From Dyella sp. M7H15-1 (lineage in GTDB: Bacteria; Pseudomonadota; Gammaproteobacteria; Xanthomonadales; Rhodanobacteraceae): 64,000 bases of DNA. The DNA lies in NCBI RefSeq assembly GCF_004114615.1, contig NZ_CP035300.1, positions 2,418,001 through 2,482,000 of the forward strand. Direction: 5' to 3'. This document shows positions 57,696 through 64,000 of this stretch, one piece after another. The notes below the pieces were generated by a model that saw only the letters and a list, made by a program, of their open reading frames with translations, was not told the origin of the DNA and made no database searches. The position numbers and the translations under genes are program-made. Position 1 is the first letter of the stretch. Each line of letters begins with the position of its first letter.

Positions 57696-58382
57696 ATGAG
57701 CCTGTTGTACGACCTGTCAGCCCATGCCGTGCGCCGCATCTATGACGCACGCATCAATACCCCTCCGGTACTCGATACCAGCACTTACTTTCCCCAGGCC
57801 GCCAGATTTGCCGCCGGATGGTCTTCGATTCGCGATGAAGCGCTTGCCGTGGCGGCGCAACGCATGCAGACCATTCCGCGCTTCCATGAAATCATGCCGG
57901 CGCAAGCTTCGCTCTCCGCCCATGACGGCAGGGACTGGCGGCTTTTCATATTGAAGGTTTACGGTACGGAGGTCGAGCGCAACATGGCGGCTTGCCCAAC
58001 GCTGGCGCAGCTTGTTTCGTCATCGCCGGATGTGCTGTCGGCAAGTCTTTCTTTCCTTGCTCCGCGCAAACATATTCCATGTCATCGTGGTCCGTTCCGC
58101 GGGGTGCTGCGTTTCCAGCTTGGTCTTGCCGTACCGATCGACACGGAAGGCCGCCCGGCGGCGGTGCTGTCGCTCAACGATGAAGAACACCGCATTGGCA
58201 GTGGTCAGCACCTGCTGTGGGACGATACCTATCCGCACGAGGTATGGAACAACAGCGACGAATTGCGTGTCGCCTTGCTGCTGGATGTGCGCCGGCGCCA
58301 TATGCCGATGGATATGCAGTTGCTCTCGAGCGCCCTGATTGCCTCGGTGGGCATGGTCGCGCGCTTACGTGGCATGGCTTGA
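57696..58382 (+). CDS. aspartyl/asparaginyl beta-hydroxylase-like (LpxO-like) dioxygenase
   Basis: A 228-residue Fe(II)/2-oxoglutarate oxygenase. The facial ligands are probably the His in IPCHRGPFRGVLRFQL and the His in TYPHEVWNNSDE, with RVALLLDVRR holding the 2-oxoglutarate Arg. Relatives hydroxylate aspartyl residues or, as LpxO, lipid A acyl chains. LpxO-type membrane anchors are not clear here: only a weak hydrophobic stretch is present at the C-terminus. The gene stands alone. Confidence 0.78.
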   Translation: MSLLYDLSAHAVRRIYDARINTPPVLDTSTYFPQAARFAAGWSSIRDEALAVAAQRMQTIPRFHEIMPAQASLSAHDGRDWRLFILKVYGTEVERNMAACPTLAQLVSSSPDVLSASLSFLAPRKHIPCHRGPFRGVLRFQLGLAVPIDTEGRPAAVLSLNDEEHRIGSGQHLLWDDTYPHEVWNNSDELRVALLLDVRRRHMPMDMQLLSSALIASVGMVARLRGMA

Positions 58383-58435
58383 GCGAGCTTGCACAAGGGG
58401 CAAAGAGCGCAATGGTCATGGTCTTTTCCCTCCGA

Positions 58436-58759
58436 TTAGACCGCGAAGACAACGGCAACGCGCCCGGCAGAAGCCGCACGTCGAGCCGGGCCGACAACGA
58501 TTTGCACGTCACGGCCTAGCCGCGCGAGGCAATCAAGCATCTTCGTTTCACTGATGCCGCGAAACTGGCCGCGCAGCATCTTGGATAGCTTCGGCTGAGG
58601 GATGCCGAGAACATCAGCGGCTTGCTGCTGACTCCACTTCCGGCCCTTGATGATCTCGCCAATCTTGCTGGCAAGTTGGGCCTTCACAAGCATTTCTTCG
58701 GCATCAACCATGCCCAGATCGGCATAGACGTTGCCCGTGCTTTCTTCGATCTTGGTCAT
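58436..58759 (-). CDS. higA: HigA-type XRE antitoxin
   Basis: A 107-residue antitoxin with an XRE helix-turn-helix: LASKIGEIIKGRKWSQQQAA and DVLGIPQPKLSKMLRGQF. The start at 58759 has GGAGA upstream. It is 38 bp after the toxin gene, in the toxin-first order typical of HigBA. It should neutralise HigB and repress the operon from the site at 59130. Confidence 0.87.
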   Translation of the reverse strand: MTKIEESTGNVYADLGMVDAEEMLVKAQLASKIGEIIKGRKWSQQQAADVLGIPQPKLSKMLRGQFRGISETKMLDCLARLGRDVQIVVGPARRAASAGRVAVVFAV

Positions 58760-58797
58760 TTGGACTCTCCTTTGGCATGCGCTTCCGCCGCCTTCAA

Positions 58798-59118
58798 TCA
58801 TTCCCGAATCAAATCCATGTCCGGCTTCGGCGTGGCTATGCCATGCGTCGATTTCTTCTGAAAGCAATGCAGGACATAAACCGCGTCGACCAACTTGACG
58901 GTGTAGACGGCGCGGAACGTACCGCCGCCGGAGTCTTCAACCACCTCAAGGACACTTGCCGAGCCGAACCCCTTCAATGGTTTCGTCTGTTCGTACTTCT
59001 TGCCAACCTGCGCCAGATGCAGCGCATAGCCGAAAGTGTCTTGCACCTCTTCCGGCATCGCCACCAAGTCTTTCTTGGCTGACCCGATCCAGAACAACTT
59101 CTTCATTTGTGGATCCAT
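58798..59118 (-). CDS. higB: HigB-type toxin (Gp49-like)
   Basis: A 106-residue RelE-superfamily mRNA interferase: KKLFWIGSAKKDLVAMPEEV at the start, then GYALHLAQVGKKYEQTKPLKG, and the core strand GTFRAVYTVKLVDAVYVLHCF with QKKS, the usual pattern of the phage Gp49-like group. The start is either 59118 or 59106; neither has a strong ribosome site. It is followed by higA. Confidence 0.86.
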   Translation of the reverse strand: MDPQMKKLFWIGSAKKDLVAMPEEVQDTFGYALHLAQVGKKYEQTKPLKGFGSASVLEVVEDSGGGTFRAVYTVKLVDAVYVLHCFQKKSTHGIATPKPDMDLIRE

Positions 59119-59129
59119 CAGCACACTAT

Positions 59130-59141
59130 ACCCAAATGGGT
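59130..59141. promoter_or_regulatory. likely higBA operator
   Basis: ACCCA-AA-TGGGT inverted repeat next to CTATA (59126-59130), just upstream of higB. It resembles sites of XRE-type antitoxins. Confidence 0.5.
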
Positions 59142-59253
59142 CTAACAAGACAATCCGCTAAACGTTCGTTTCGCAGGCAGGCATACACCTTGATATATGC
59201 GCCGCATTGGCATGTCCTGCGATATATGCCAACGCCTTCATCGGAGAAGAATC

Positions 59254-59514
59254 GTGAGTCACGTTGCCAAGCTGTTTATCAATGGCCGCAGCCAAGCCGT
59301 CCGCTTGCCTGCCGCCTACCGCTTTACCGAGAAAGAGGTTTTCATTCGCCAAGACCCGGAAATCGGTGACGTCATCCTGTCGCGGAAGCCTGCAACGTGG
59401 GAGGATTTTTTCGCAGCACTCAAGGGTGCAGACGTGCCGACTCATTTTTTGGATGCAGCCGAGCGCAATCAGGGCACGCAGGATCGTGATCCTTTTGCGG
59501 GATGGCAGGAATGA
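59254..59514 (+). CDS. orphan VapB-type antitoxin
   Basis: An 86-residue AbrB/SpoVT-fold antitoxin: SHVAKLFINGRSQAVRLPAA, then VILSRKP and a tail ending DPFAGWQE, the usual VapB ending before an overlapping vapC. GTG start at 59254 with GGAGAAG upstream. The expected toxin is missing: an ATG at 59511 overlaps the stop in the classic ATGA manner but reads only MKRIDP before TAG. Two GATATATGC repeats at 59190-59220 may be operators. Confidence 0.82.
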   Translation: MSHVAKLFINGRSQAVRLPAAYRFTEKEVFIRQDPEIGDVILSRKPATWEDFFAALKGADVPTHFLDAAERNQGTQDRDPFAGWQE

Positions 59515-59601
59515 AACGCATCGATCCGTAGCAGCGCAGCCCGATTGACGCAGTACAGCTTTGGCATATACAATATGGCATATACATTGGAGAGCAATAC
59601 C

Positions 59602-59874
59602 ATGCCTATCTTATCGACGCCATCCAGACCCAAGGAGGCCAAGCTGTTTCGCAACAACCGCAGCCAGGCGGTGCGGATTCCTGTGGAGTTCGAGTTGCCG
59701 GGGGATCGTGTGCTGATCCATCGCGAAGGCAGCAAACTCATCATCGAACCAGTGACTCGGCCAACGAACATCATCGAACTGCTGGCCGAGTGGAGGAAAG
59801 AAGCGCCGCTTGGGCCAGAAGATCAGTTCCCGGCCATTGAGGACATGCCCGCCAAGCCAGAGGACATATTTTGA
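59602..59874 (+). CDS. vapB: VapB antitoxin
   Basis: A 90-residue AbrB-fold antitoxin: KEAKLFRNNRSQAVRIPVEF, LIHREGSKLIIEPV, then a charged tail with QFPAIEDMPAKPEDIF. Start at 59602 with GGAGAG upstream. Upstream the direct repeat GGCATATAC (59563 and 59578) is a probable operator. Its stop overlaps the toxin start. Confidence 0.88.
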   Translation: MPILSTPSRPKEAKLFRNNRSQAVRIPVEFELPGDRVLIHREGSKLIIEPVTRPTNIIELLAEWRKEAPLGPEDQFPAIEDMPAKPEDIF

Positions 59875-60275
59875 GCGGATATCTGCTGGACACGAACATC
59901 ATCAGCGATGTGATCCGCAGCCCGAATGGACTTGCTGCACGCCACATTGAGCAGGTCGGACCGAAGGAGATTTTCACCAGCATCATTGTCGCAGCCGAAC
60001 TGCGCTATGGCTGCGCAAAGAAGGGCTCGCCCAAGTTGCTCACCAAAGTGGAGGGCATCCTTGAAACGATCCCGGTGCTACCGCTGGATATTCCGGCTGA
60101 CGCTGAATATGGCGGCATCCGCGCCGAACTGGAAGCGGCTGGCCAGCCTATCGGCATGAACGACCTGCTGATCGCCGCACACACCTATGCGCTTGGCCTC
60201 ACGCTAGTAACGGACAACACGCGCGAATTCAACCGCATCCGTGGCCTCAACGTAGAGAACTGGCTGGAAAGATAG
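59871..60275 (+). CDS. vapC: VapC toxin (PIN-domain ribonuclease)
   Basis: A 134-residue PIN-domain RNase. The acidic residues are Asp7 (YLLDTN), Glu43 (VAAELRYG), Asp98 (GMNDLLIAAH) and Asp115 (LVTDNTREF); all are present. The TTG start at 59871 overlaps the antitoxin stop, which implies coupled and weaker translation of the toxin. Confidence 0.92.
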   Translation: MSGYLLDTNIISDVIRSPNGLAARHIEQVGPKEIFTSIIVAAELRYGCAKKGSPKLLTKVEGILETIPVLPLDIPADAEYGGIRAELEAAGQPIGMNDLLIAAHTYALGLTLVTDNTREFNRIRGLNVENWLER

Positions 60276-60289
60276 CCGGCCCCTCTTGT

Positions 60290-60601
60290 AAGAAAGACGG
60301 GGAAAGACTGAGACCCAACGTTCGGCTATTTCTTCATCCGACCAGTCGTTGACGACCTGCGGGTCAGCATGTGCAACACAACGTGCACGTGATTGCTCAT
60401 GACCGCATAGGCATACAGCCCCACTGCGAAACACTCCGCCAGCGCCATCCATCGTTCTTCCACCCAAGCCTTTCGGTGCTCGTAGGAGCGTCCGCTATAC
60501 GCATCTTCGCCACACAGAAAGGCGCGGCGCACGCAGCGGGAAACGCAGTGGAAGAAGCCGGCGGCTTGCGGATTGACGATGTGATGGCGGGGATAGGTCA
60601 T
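60290..60601 (-). pseudogene. REP-associated tyrosine transposase (RAYT, IS200-like), broken
   Basis: The first part reads VSRCVRRAFLCGEDAYSGRS and YEHRKAWVEERWMALAECF, then the HUH motif in AVMSNHVHVVLHM. The match then changes frame near 60370 (DPQVVNDWSDEEIAERWVSV, FPRL) and ends before the catalytic Tyr helix. It is thus frameshifted and truncated. RAYTs are tied to REP palindromes, which are common in this window. Confidence 0.72.
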
Positions 60602-60679
60602 GGGGCCAAGTTAGCCCCCATGGCCGTCCGCCCACATTAGTCGATGATGCCTTTGCTTGCCGGCGAAGGAGTATTTCAT

Positions 60680-60715
60680 GGGTGTCCCAAATCAACCTTT
60701 GGGTGTCCCAAATCA
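60680..60715. repeat. 21 bp-spaced direct repeats GGGTGTCCCAAATCA
   Basis: Two exact 15-mers at 60680-60694 and 60701-60715. The inner GGGTGTCCC is partly self-complementary. They lie just after the RAYT remnant and before the effector-like gene end. Confidence 0.75.
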
Positions 60716-60717
60716 CT

Positions 60718-62073
60718 CTACAAATCACTCGAATAAACCCTTCTCCTTTTCTGAACTCTCGGTGGCGCCCCTTCTATAAGATTTATGCCCTTCTTATTCT
60801 CAGTCACAGTCAAATTAGCTCCTTCGCCACTTTCGTTCCCAATCTTGTCACCTTTCAGGTTTTTTTCTTGGGTGTCCTCATTCGCGTTCCCCCAAGTGTT
60901 TCCATTAATGTCAAAATCCATTGATTTTGATTTAAATAAATTATCTAAACATATATCGCTGATAAGAGTCTGATCGTTCAAAAATGAGGGCTCAACGTAG
61001 CTAGTATCCGAATAAAAGAGATCTTCAGTAGAAGCAGTGTTAGTAGCGATGCTCTGGTCGTCCATATCTACCGTGGTTACATCACTATCCTGGCCGTCGT
61101 TATTCGTTCCATCGGTCTTGCGGTTGATAAGTACTTTTTCGCTAGATTCAGATGAATCGGCTTCGCTTTCGCTGCTTTCGCTTTTGCTGACCGAGATCTC
61201 AGACTGGCTGGATTCGCTTGTCGAGGGAGGCAATTGGATAACTCCGGCTTCTTCGTACGACGTAGTGTTTGACTGATGGCACAAGCCCGAAGTGTTCGAT
61301 TGATTCGCAGCGTCTTGTTGTTGCGTGTTGCTAGGAACTGTTCCATTAACCGGTAGTGTCTGCTGAGATCCATCCGTCGAGGAAGGAACATTCGATCCGT
61401 TATCCACCGCAACCAGATTAGGACGACGCCTAAGCTCTTCAATTTGACGGTCACGCTCTTCAATTTGACGCTTTAGATCGTTTATTGAGTTATTCAAATT
61501 CGTAAGCTGATTTTGCCATGGCGTTGCGTTGAAATGGTTGGATGCCTCGTCAGCATGTTCGGTCGCATTCGAGTAATCCGCGAGCAGGACGGCCAGCCCT
61601 GCCGCGGCCACCGCCAGCCCTGCCCCGGCCAGCCCTACGGGATTTGTCACTACAACGGCTGTCACAACGACAGCCGCTGCTATGGTTACAACGGTTTTGA
61701 GTATCTGGCTGGCCTTGCCTGGTTCGTCGGAACCGAAATGCTGGCTAATCTGCTGCGACAGTTGAGTCAGTTTTGTATCAAGTTGATGGAGTAGATTGCC
61801 GCTCTCCGCCGGATTGCCGCTGCCCATCTGGTTAGTGGCTTGGATAGCGGTTTCTTGGAGATCGGACACTGTATGGGTTAAAGCGTGCTGGGCGTTGCTA
61901 CCCAGGTTTGAGCCGTGGATCGCCTGCTGAGCTTGGCCACCATTAACAGCAATACTCGCGCGCGCTTGAGATGCGGGGTTGCTCGGGCTGCCCATCCCGG
62001 TCACAGGAGCACCGTTAGTTGATGCAATGCCGGGTGTGGGTGTGGGTGTGGGTGTGGATAGGTTACCGTGCAT
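60718..62073 (-). CDS. Ser/Asn-rich putative secreted effector-like protein
   Basis: A 451-residue protein that I do not recognise. It opens with TPTPTPTP from a GTGTGG microsatellite, then a polar, helical, Gln/Asn/Ser-rich part to about residue 125. A hydrophobic pair of segments follows at about 126-165 (ILKTVVTIAAAVVVTAVVV and GLAGAGLAVAAAGLAVLLA), a coiled coil at 185-210 (LTNLNNSINDLKRQIEERDR), then a long acidic Ser/Thr/Asn-rich tail ending KRRRVYSSDL. The 3' half is clearly AT-richer than the neighbours. The organisation resembles type III translocator-like or effector proteins. This is inference: no secretion genes are in the window. The ATG at 62073 is the first good start; a TTG lies 12 bp before. 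Confidence 0.7.
   Translation of the reverse strand: MHGNLSTPTPTPTPGIASTNGAPVTGMGSPSNPASQARASIAVNGGQAQQAIHGSNLGSNAQHALTHTVSDLQETAIQATNQMGSGNPAESGNLLHQLDTKLTQLSQQISQHFGSDEPGKASQILKTVVTIAAAVVVTAVVVTNPVGLAGAGLAVAAAGLAVLLADYSNATEHADEASNHFNATPWQNQLTNLNNSINDLKRQIEERDRQIEELRRRPNLVAVDNGSNVPSSTDGSQQTLPVNGTVPSNTQQQDAANQSNTSGLCHQSNTTSYEEAGVIQLPPSTSESSQSEISVSKSESSESEADSSESSEKVLINRKTDGTNNDGQDSDVTTVDMDDQSIATNTASTEDLFYSDTSYVEPSFLNDQTLISDICLDNLFKSKSMDFDINGNTWGNANEDTQEKNLKGDKIGNESGEGANLTVTENKKGINLIEGAPPRVQKRRRVYSSDL
62033..62057. repeat. GTGTGG hexanucleotide microsatellite
   Basis: About four 6 bp units at the 5' end of the effector-like gene, coding for the TPTPTPTP stretch. Unit changes would keep the frame. 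Confidence 0.8.
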
Positions 62074-62254
62074 TTCCGATTTCAACCATTGATAGAGAAG
62101 TTACGAATTCCAGGAAACATATGCATTTTCCCGGGGTTATTTTTGTTGGGGTTATCCCGATTATGGCCGTCATAACTAGTGTAGATATGACAACCATGCA
62201 AGCTCGGCGGTAACGCGCGGATCCTCACTTTGCTTGATAGCAGATGCGGTAAGC

Positions 62255-62275
62255 CCCTCTCCCTCCGGGAGAGGG
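62255..62275. repeat. REP palindrome, left member of a pair
   Basis: Perfect 9 bp stem CCCTCTCCC / GGGAGAGGG with a TCC loop, followed by GGTGAGGGTCCGGGCG. It forms a BIME-like pair with 62383-62405. Confidence 0.85.
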
Positions 62276-62382
62276 TGTCGGCAGATGGGTGAGGGTCCGG
62301 GCGAAGCGAGCGCTTCAGTTACTGTACATGTCGTTCTCGCACAAGTCTTTGTTTTCGCGCCCTGGCCGCACCCTCACCCCAA

Positions 62383-62405
62383 CCCCTCTCCCGGAGAGAG
62401 AGGGG
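62383..62405. repeat. REP palindrome, right member of a pair
   Basis: CCCCTCTC / GAGAGGGG stem; the preceding CGCACCCTCACCCC is the complement of the tail of the 62255 element, so the two are in opposite orientation. Confidence 0.82.
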
Positions 62406-62417
62406 CTCACGCCCTAC

Positions 62418-62461
62418 TCACCCGGCCTGACATCGCAAAAAGATGGGTGTAATCGGATGGG
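62418..62461. repeat. dispersed CATCCGATTACAC element, copy 2 (reversed)
   Basis: In reverse complement it matches 11076-11120 over about 45 bp (CATCCGATTACAC, ATCTTT, CGATGTCAGGCC, GGTGAG) with a few substitutions. The right inverted repeat of copy 1 is absent here, so it is a shorter copy. It abuts the end of the glycosidase gene. Confidence 0.75.
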
Positions 62462-63841
62462 TTAGTGGGTGCACGGTCCGGATGTCGGCGAAGGAGACGG
62501 CCCCGTCTGGTAATTGCATACCGTACCATCGGAAAACATGCTGTAGCGCCCCGTTGAGCTGTTGTTTTGATTGGAATAGGGGAAACTGATGATCACCCCA
62601 TTGCTGTCGCTGAAGGAGGGAATGCCGGCGTAGCTGCCGCCCTTATGGATGGTCGGCACGTCGATGTACTCCTCTTCGGAGCGGCCTTTGGGCCAGTCTG
62701 CCGTGACGATACCCATGAATTGCTGGTGACCGTTGTCGGTCGGATCCCTGGCGATGTCCTTTTTGATGGGTTCGTCGTTGTATTCAAAGTAAAGCGCGCC
62801 CAGGTTGTGAACATTTTGCGAATGTTTCAGCAGATAGGCCCACTCGTTGTTGTACCAGTTGGGCGAAAACTGTTGGTTGTCGTACTGGCCGGTTTCACCG
62901 ATCGCAAACGGAATCTGATAGGCCGTCGTCAATGCCTGAATCTGCTGGAAGAGCGTGTCATACGCAGATAGACCGCCGTTACCGTCGTTGCGGTATTCGT
63001 TAACCATAAAAACGTCGACGCCTTTGCCCTTGGTATGCTTGCTGTTGCCCAGCAACTCCAGCGCCGGACTGATACCTTGCGGGTTGATAATCCAACTGTT
63101 GCTGCCGCCGGAGATATCGTCGTTGTCGGTGTAGCTCACCAGAGCACCCGGGCACTCGCGGCGCACGATGCTGATGGCGGTGTGGATATTGGCGACCGTC
63201 TGCGCGTCACTGAGCGGCAATTCGTTGCCTACGTTATAAGCCAGGATCGCGGGATGGAGGGCGCCACTAGGGCAGGTCTCATTCACCAGAGCAGTCACTG
63301 TGCCCGGCAGAGTGTCGGGATGGCTGTTGGTATAGGTGGTCAGGGCTGGGAAAATAACGCGAATGCCATGCTGCGACGCTTCATTCAAGAAATCGGTATG
63401 CTTTTTGAACTGGCTGGCCTGCACGTCATACAGCCGGATGGTGTTCACACCCAAGCGCTGCATGTCGCCCAGATCGCGATCCCACACTTGGGTCAGGGCG
63501 GCGTTGTAAGCCTTATTGTTGACCGTGGTGTCGGTGAGCTTTCCTGCTAGGTCGTTGTCCCCGCATGCGGACTGCCAGTCCCCAGGGCTGTACTCATTGG
63601 TTCCGGAGCATAGCCATGCACCGTTTTTGTGTTGCTGCCCTTGCGGCCCCACTGAAGTGAGCCCATTGCCAGGCCAGCCGCGCGTTTCCGGCGCATAGTT
63701 CATGCCGCGAATGAAATAAGGCTGGCCGTCGACGGTCAGTTGCAAGGTGTTGGGGTCGATGGCCGGACCCGCCGCATGCGCCGCGGCGATGCTGCCGCCT
63801 AGCAGCGAGGAGGTGAGCAGCCATTTCAATGTGTTATTCAT
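62462..63841 (-). CDS. secreted clan GH-A glycoside hydrolase, GH72-like
   Basis: A 459-residue exported enzyme. Signal peptide NNTLKWLLTSSLLGGSIAAAHA. A TIM-barrel follows with FIRGMNYAPETRG and LGVNTIRLYDVQA, the acid/base Glu in YNVGNELPL near 200, and the nucleophile Glu in FAIGETGQYD near 315. The combination resembles GH72 beta-1,3-glucanosyltransferases (Gas1-like) or close GH-A glucanases, so a beta-glucan substrate is likely but not proven. The C-terminus has a short PSPSPTSGP linker with Cys on both sides. Start ATG at 63841; the TTG before it is also open. Confidence 0.78.
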   Translation of the reverse strand: MNNTLKWLLTSSLLGGSIAAAHAAGPAIDPNTLQLTVDGQPYFIRGMNYAPETRGWPGNGLTSVGPQGQQHKNGAWLCSGTNEYSPGDWQSACGDNDLAGKLTDTTVNNKAYNAALTQVWDRDLGDMQRLGVNTIRLYDVQASQFKKHTDFLNEASQHGIRVIFPALTTYTNSHPDTLPGTVTALVNETCPSGALHPAILAYNVGNELPLSDAQTVANIHTAISIVRRECPGALVSYTDNDDISGGSNSWIINPQGISPALELLGNSKHTKGKGVDVFMVNEYRNDGNGGLSAYDTLFQQIQALTTAYQIPFAIGETGQYDNQQFSPNWYNNEWAYLLKHSQNVHNLGALYFEYNDEPIKKDIARDPTDNGHQQFMGIVTADWPKGRSEEEYIDVPTIHKGGSYAGIPSFSDSNGVIISFPYSNQNNSSTGRYSMFSDGTVCNYQTGPSPSPTSGPCTH

Positions 63842-64000
63842 CAAGGTTCTTTGGAATGAAAAGGTTATGCGAGGTGAGCCATAGGTTGCCGGCCGCTTCG
63901 GGTACCTTGGGTACCTGCGTATGGTGTTGCGGTTGTGGCTATTGTGGGTACTCGGGCATCGCGACCCTATCGGGTGAATACCTGAATAGTCGTTTAGGGT
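63842..64000. other. upstream region of the glycosidase gene
   Basis: It holds the GGTACC-TTG-GGTACC inverted repeat at 63900-63914 and an ACCCTATCGGGT palindrome-like motif at 63963-63974. Either may be an operator. The window ends here; no other gene start is seen. Confidence 0.45.

Larger units (their letters stand above)
62074..62461. other. 388 bp region with paired REP elements
   Basis: Upstream of the effector-like gene and downstream of the glycosidase. It holds two REP palindromes in opposite orientation (62255, 62383) with shared GGTGAGGGT-type tails, and the second copy of the CATCCGATTACAC element (62418-62461, reversed). No gene can be supported. Confidence 0.65.

Overview
The window is a 64 kb piece of a GC-rich gammaproteobacterial chromosome. 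The gene set fits Xanthomonadales, most likely Rhodanobacteraceae (Dyella, Rhodanobacter or Luteibacter type). This placement is inferred from gene neighbourhoods, codon use and the dispersed palindromes; no marker gene such as 16S is present. I recognised no tRNA, rRNA or CRISPR array.

Layout. 1-7.6 kb is core metabolism: the 3' end of leuB, ubiA, a comF gene facing it, and a biotin operon bioB-bioF-trhO-bioH-bioC. 7.6-11.5 kb is accessory: a scar of three truncated genes (alpha/beta hydrolase, natA, natB), then a 646-residue protein of near-identical 38-residue helical repeats with a C-terminal Smr-like domain, then dispersed repeats. 11.5-17.4 kb is a tightly overlapping sugar-phosphate operon: tal, a pgi::glucokinase fusion, gnd and zwf. 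Next come queD, a phasin and the complete ATP synthase operon atpIBEFHAGDC (18.5-26 kb), which has palindromic repeats directly before atpG and atpC. 26-31.4 kb has a DUF4142 protein, an OmpH/Skp-like protein and a D-galactonate operon dgoRKAD on the minus strand with no transporter. 31.8-36.7 kb holds an FAD protein, dinG, a HutD-like gene and an NnrU-like gene. 36.8-40.7 kb has an alpha-amino-acid ester hydrolase-like enzyme, an NRDE protein, a helicase remnant, and an antitoxin whose toxin gene is cut short. 40.9-57.4 kb is mostly housekeeping and envelope: an EnvC-like factor, a C-terminal processing protease, a TonB-dependent receptor, an HMG-CoA synthase-like enzyme, uvrD, ahpF/ahpC, an MBL-fold hydrolase, an FAD monooxygenase and kup.

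57.7-62.5 kb is a second accessory region: a LpxO-like hydroxylase, HigBA, an orphan VapB, VapBC, a broken REP-associated transposase, an AT-richer Ser/Asn-rich protein that looks secreted, and paired REP palindromes. The window ends in a secreted clan GH-A glycosidase.

Functional logic. The sugar block takes free glucose through phosphorylation, isomerisation and both oxidative pentose-phosphate dehydrogenases. The dgo block turns galactonate into pyruvate and glyceraldehyde-3-phosphate. AhpCF, with a possible OxyR site, handles peroxide. The most unusual locus is the 38-residue-repeat plus Smr-like protein at 8938-10878. I read it as a candidate modular RNA-targeting or secreted effector protein.
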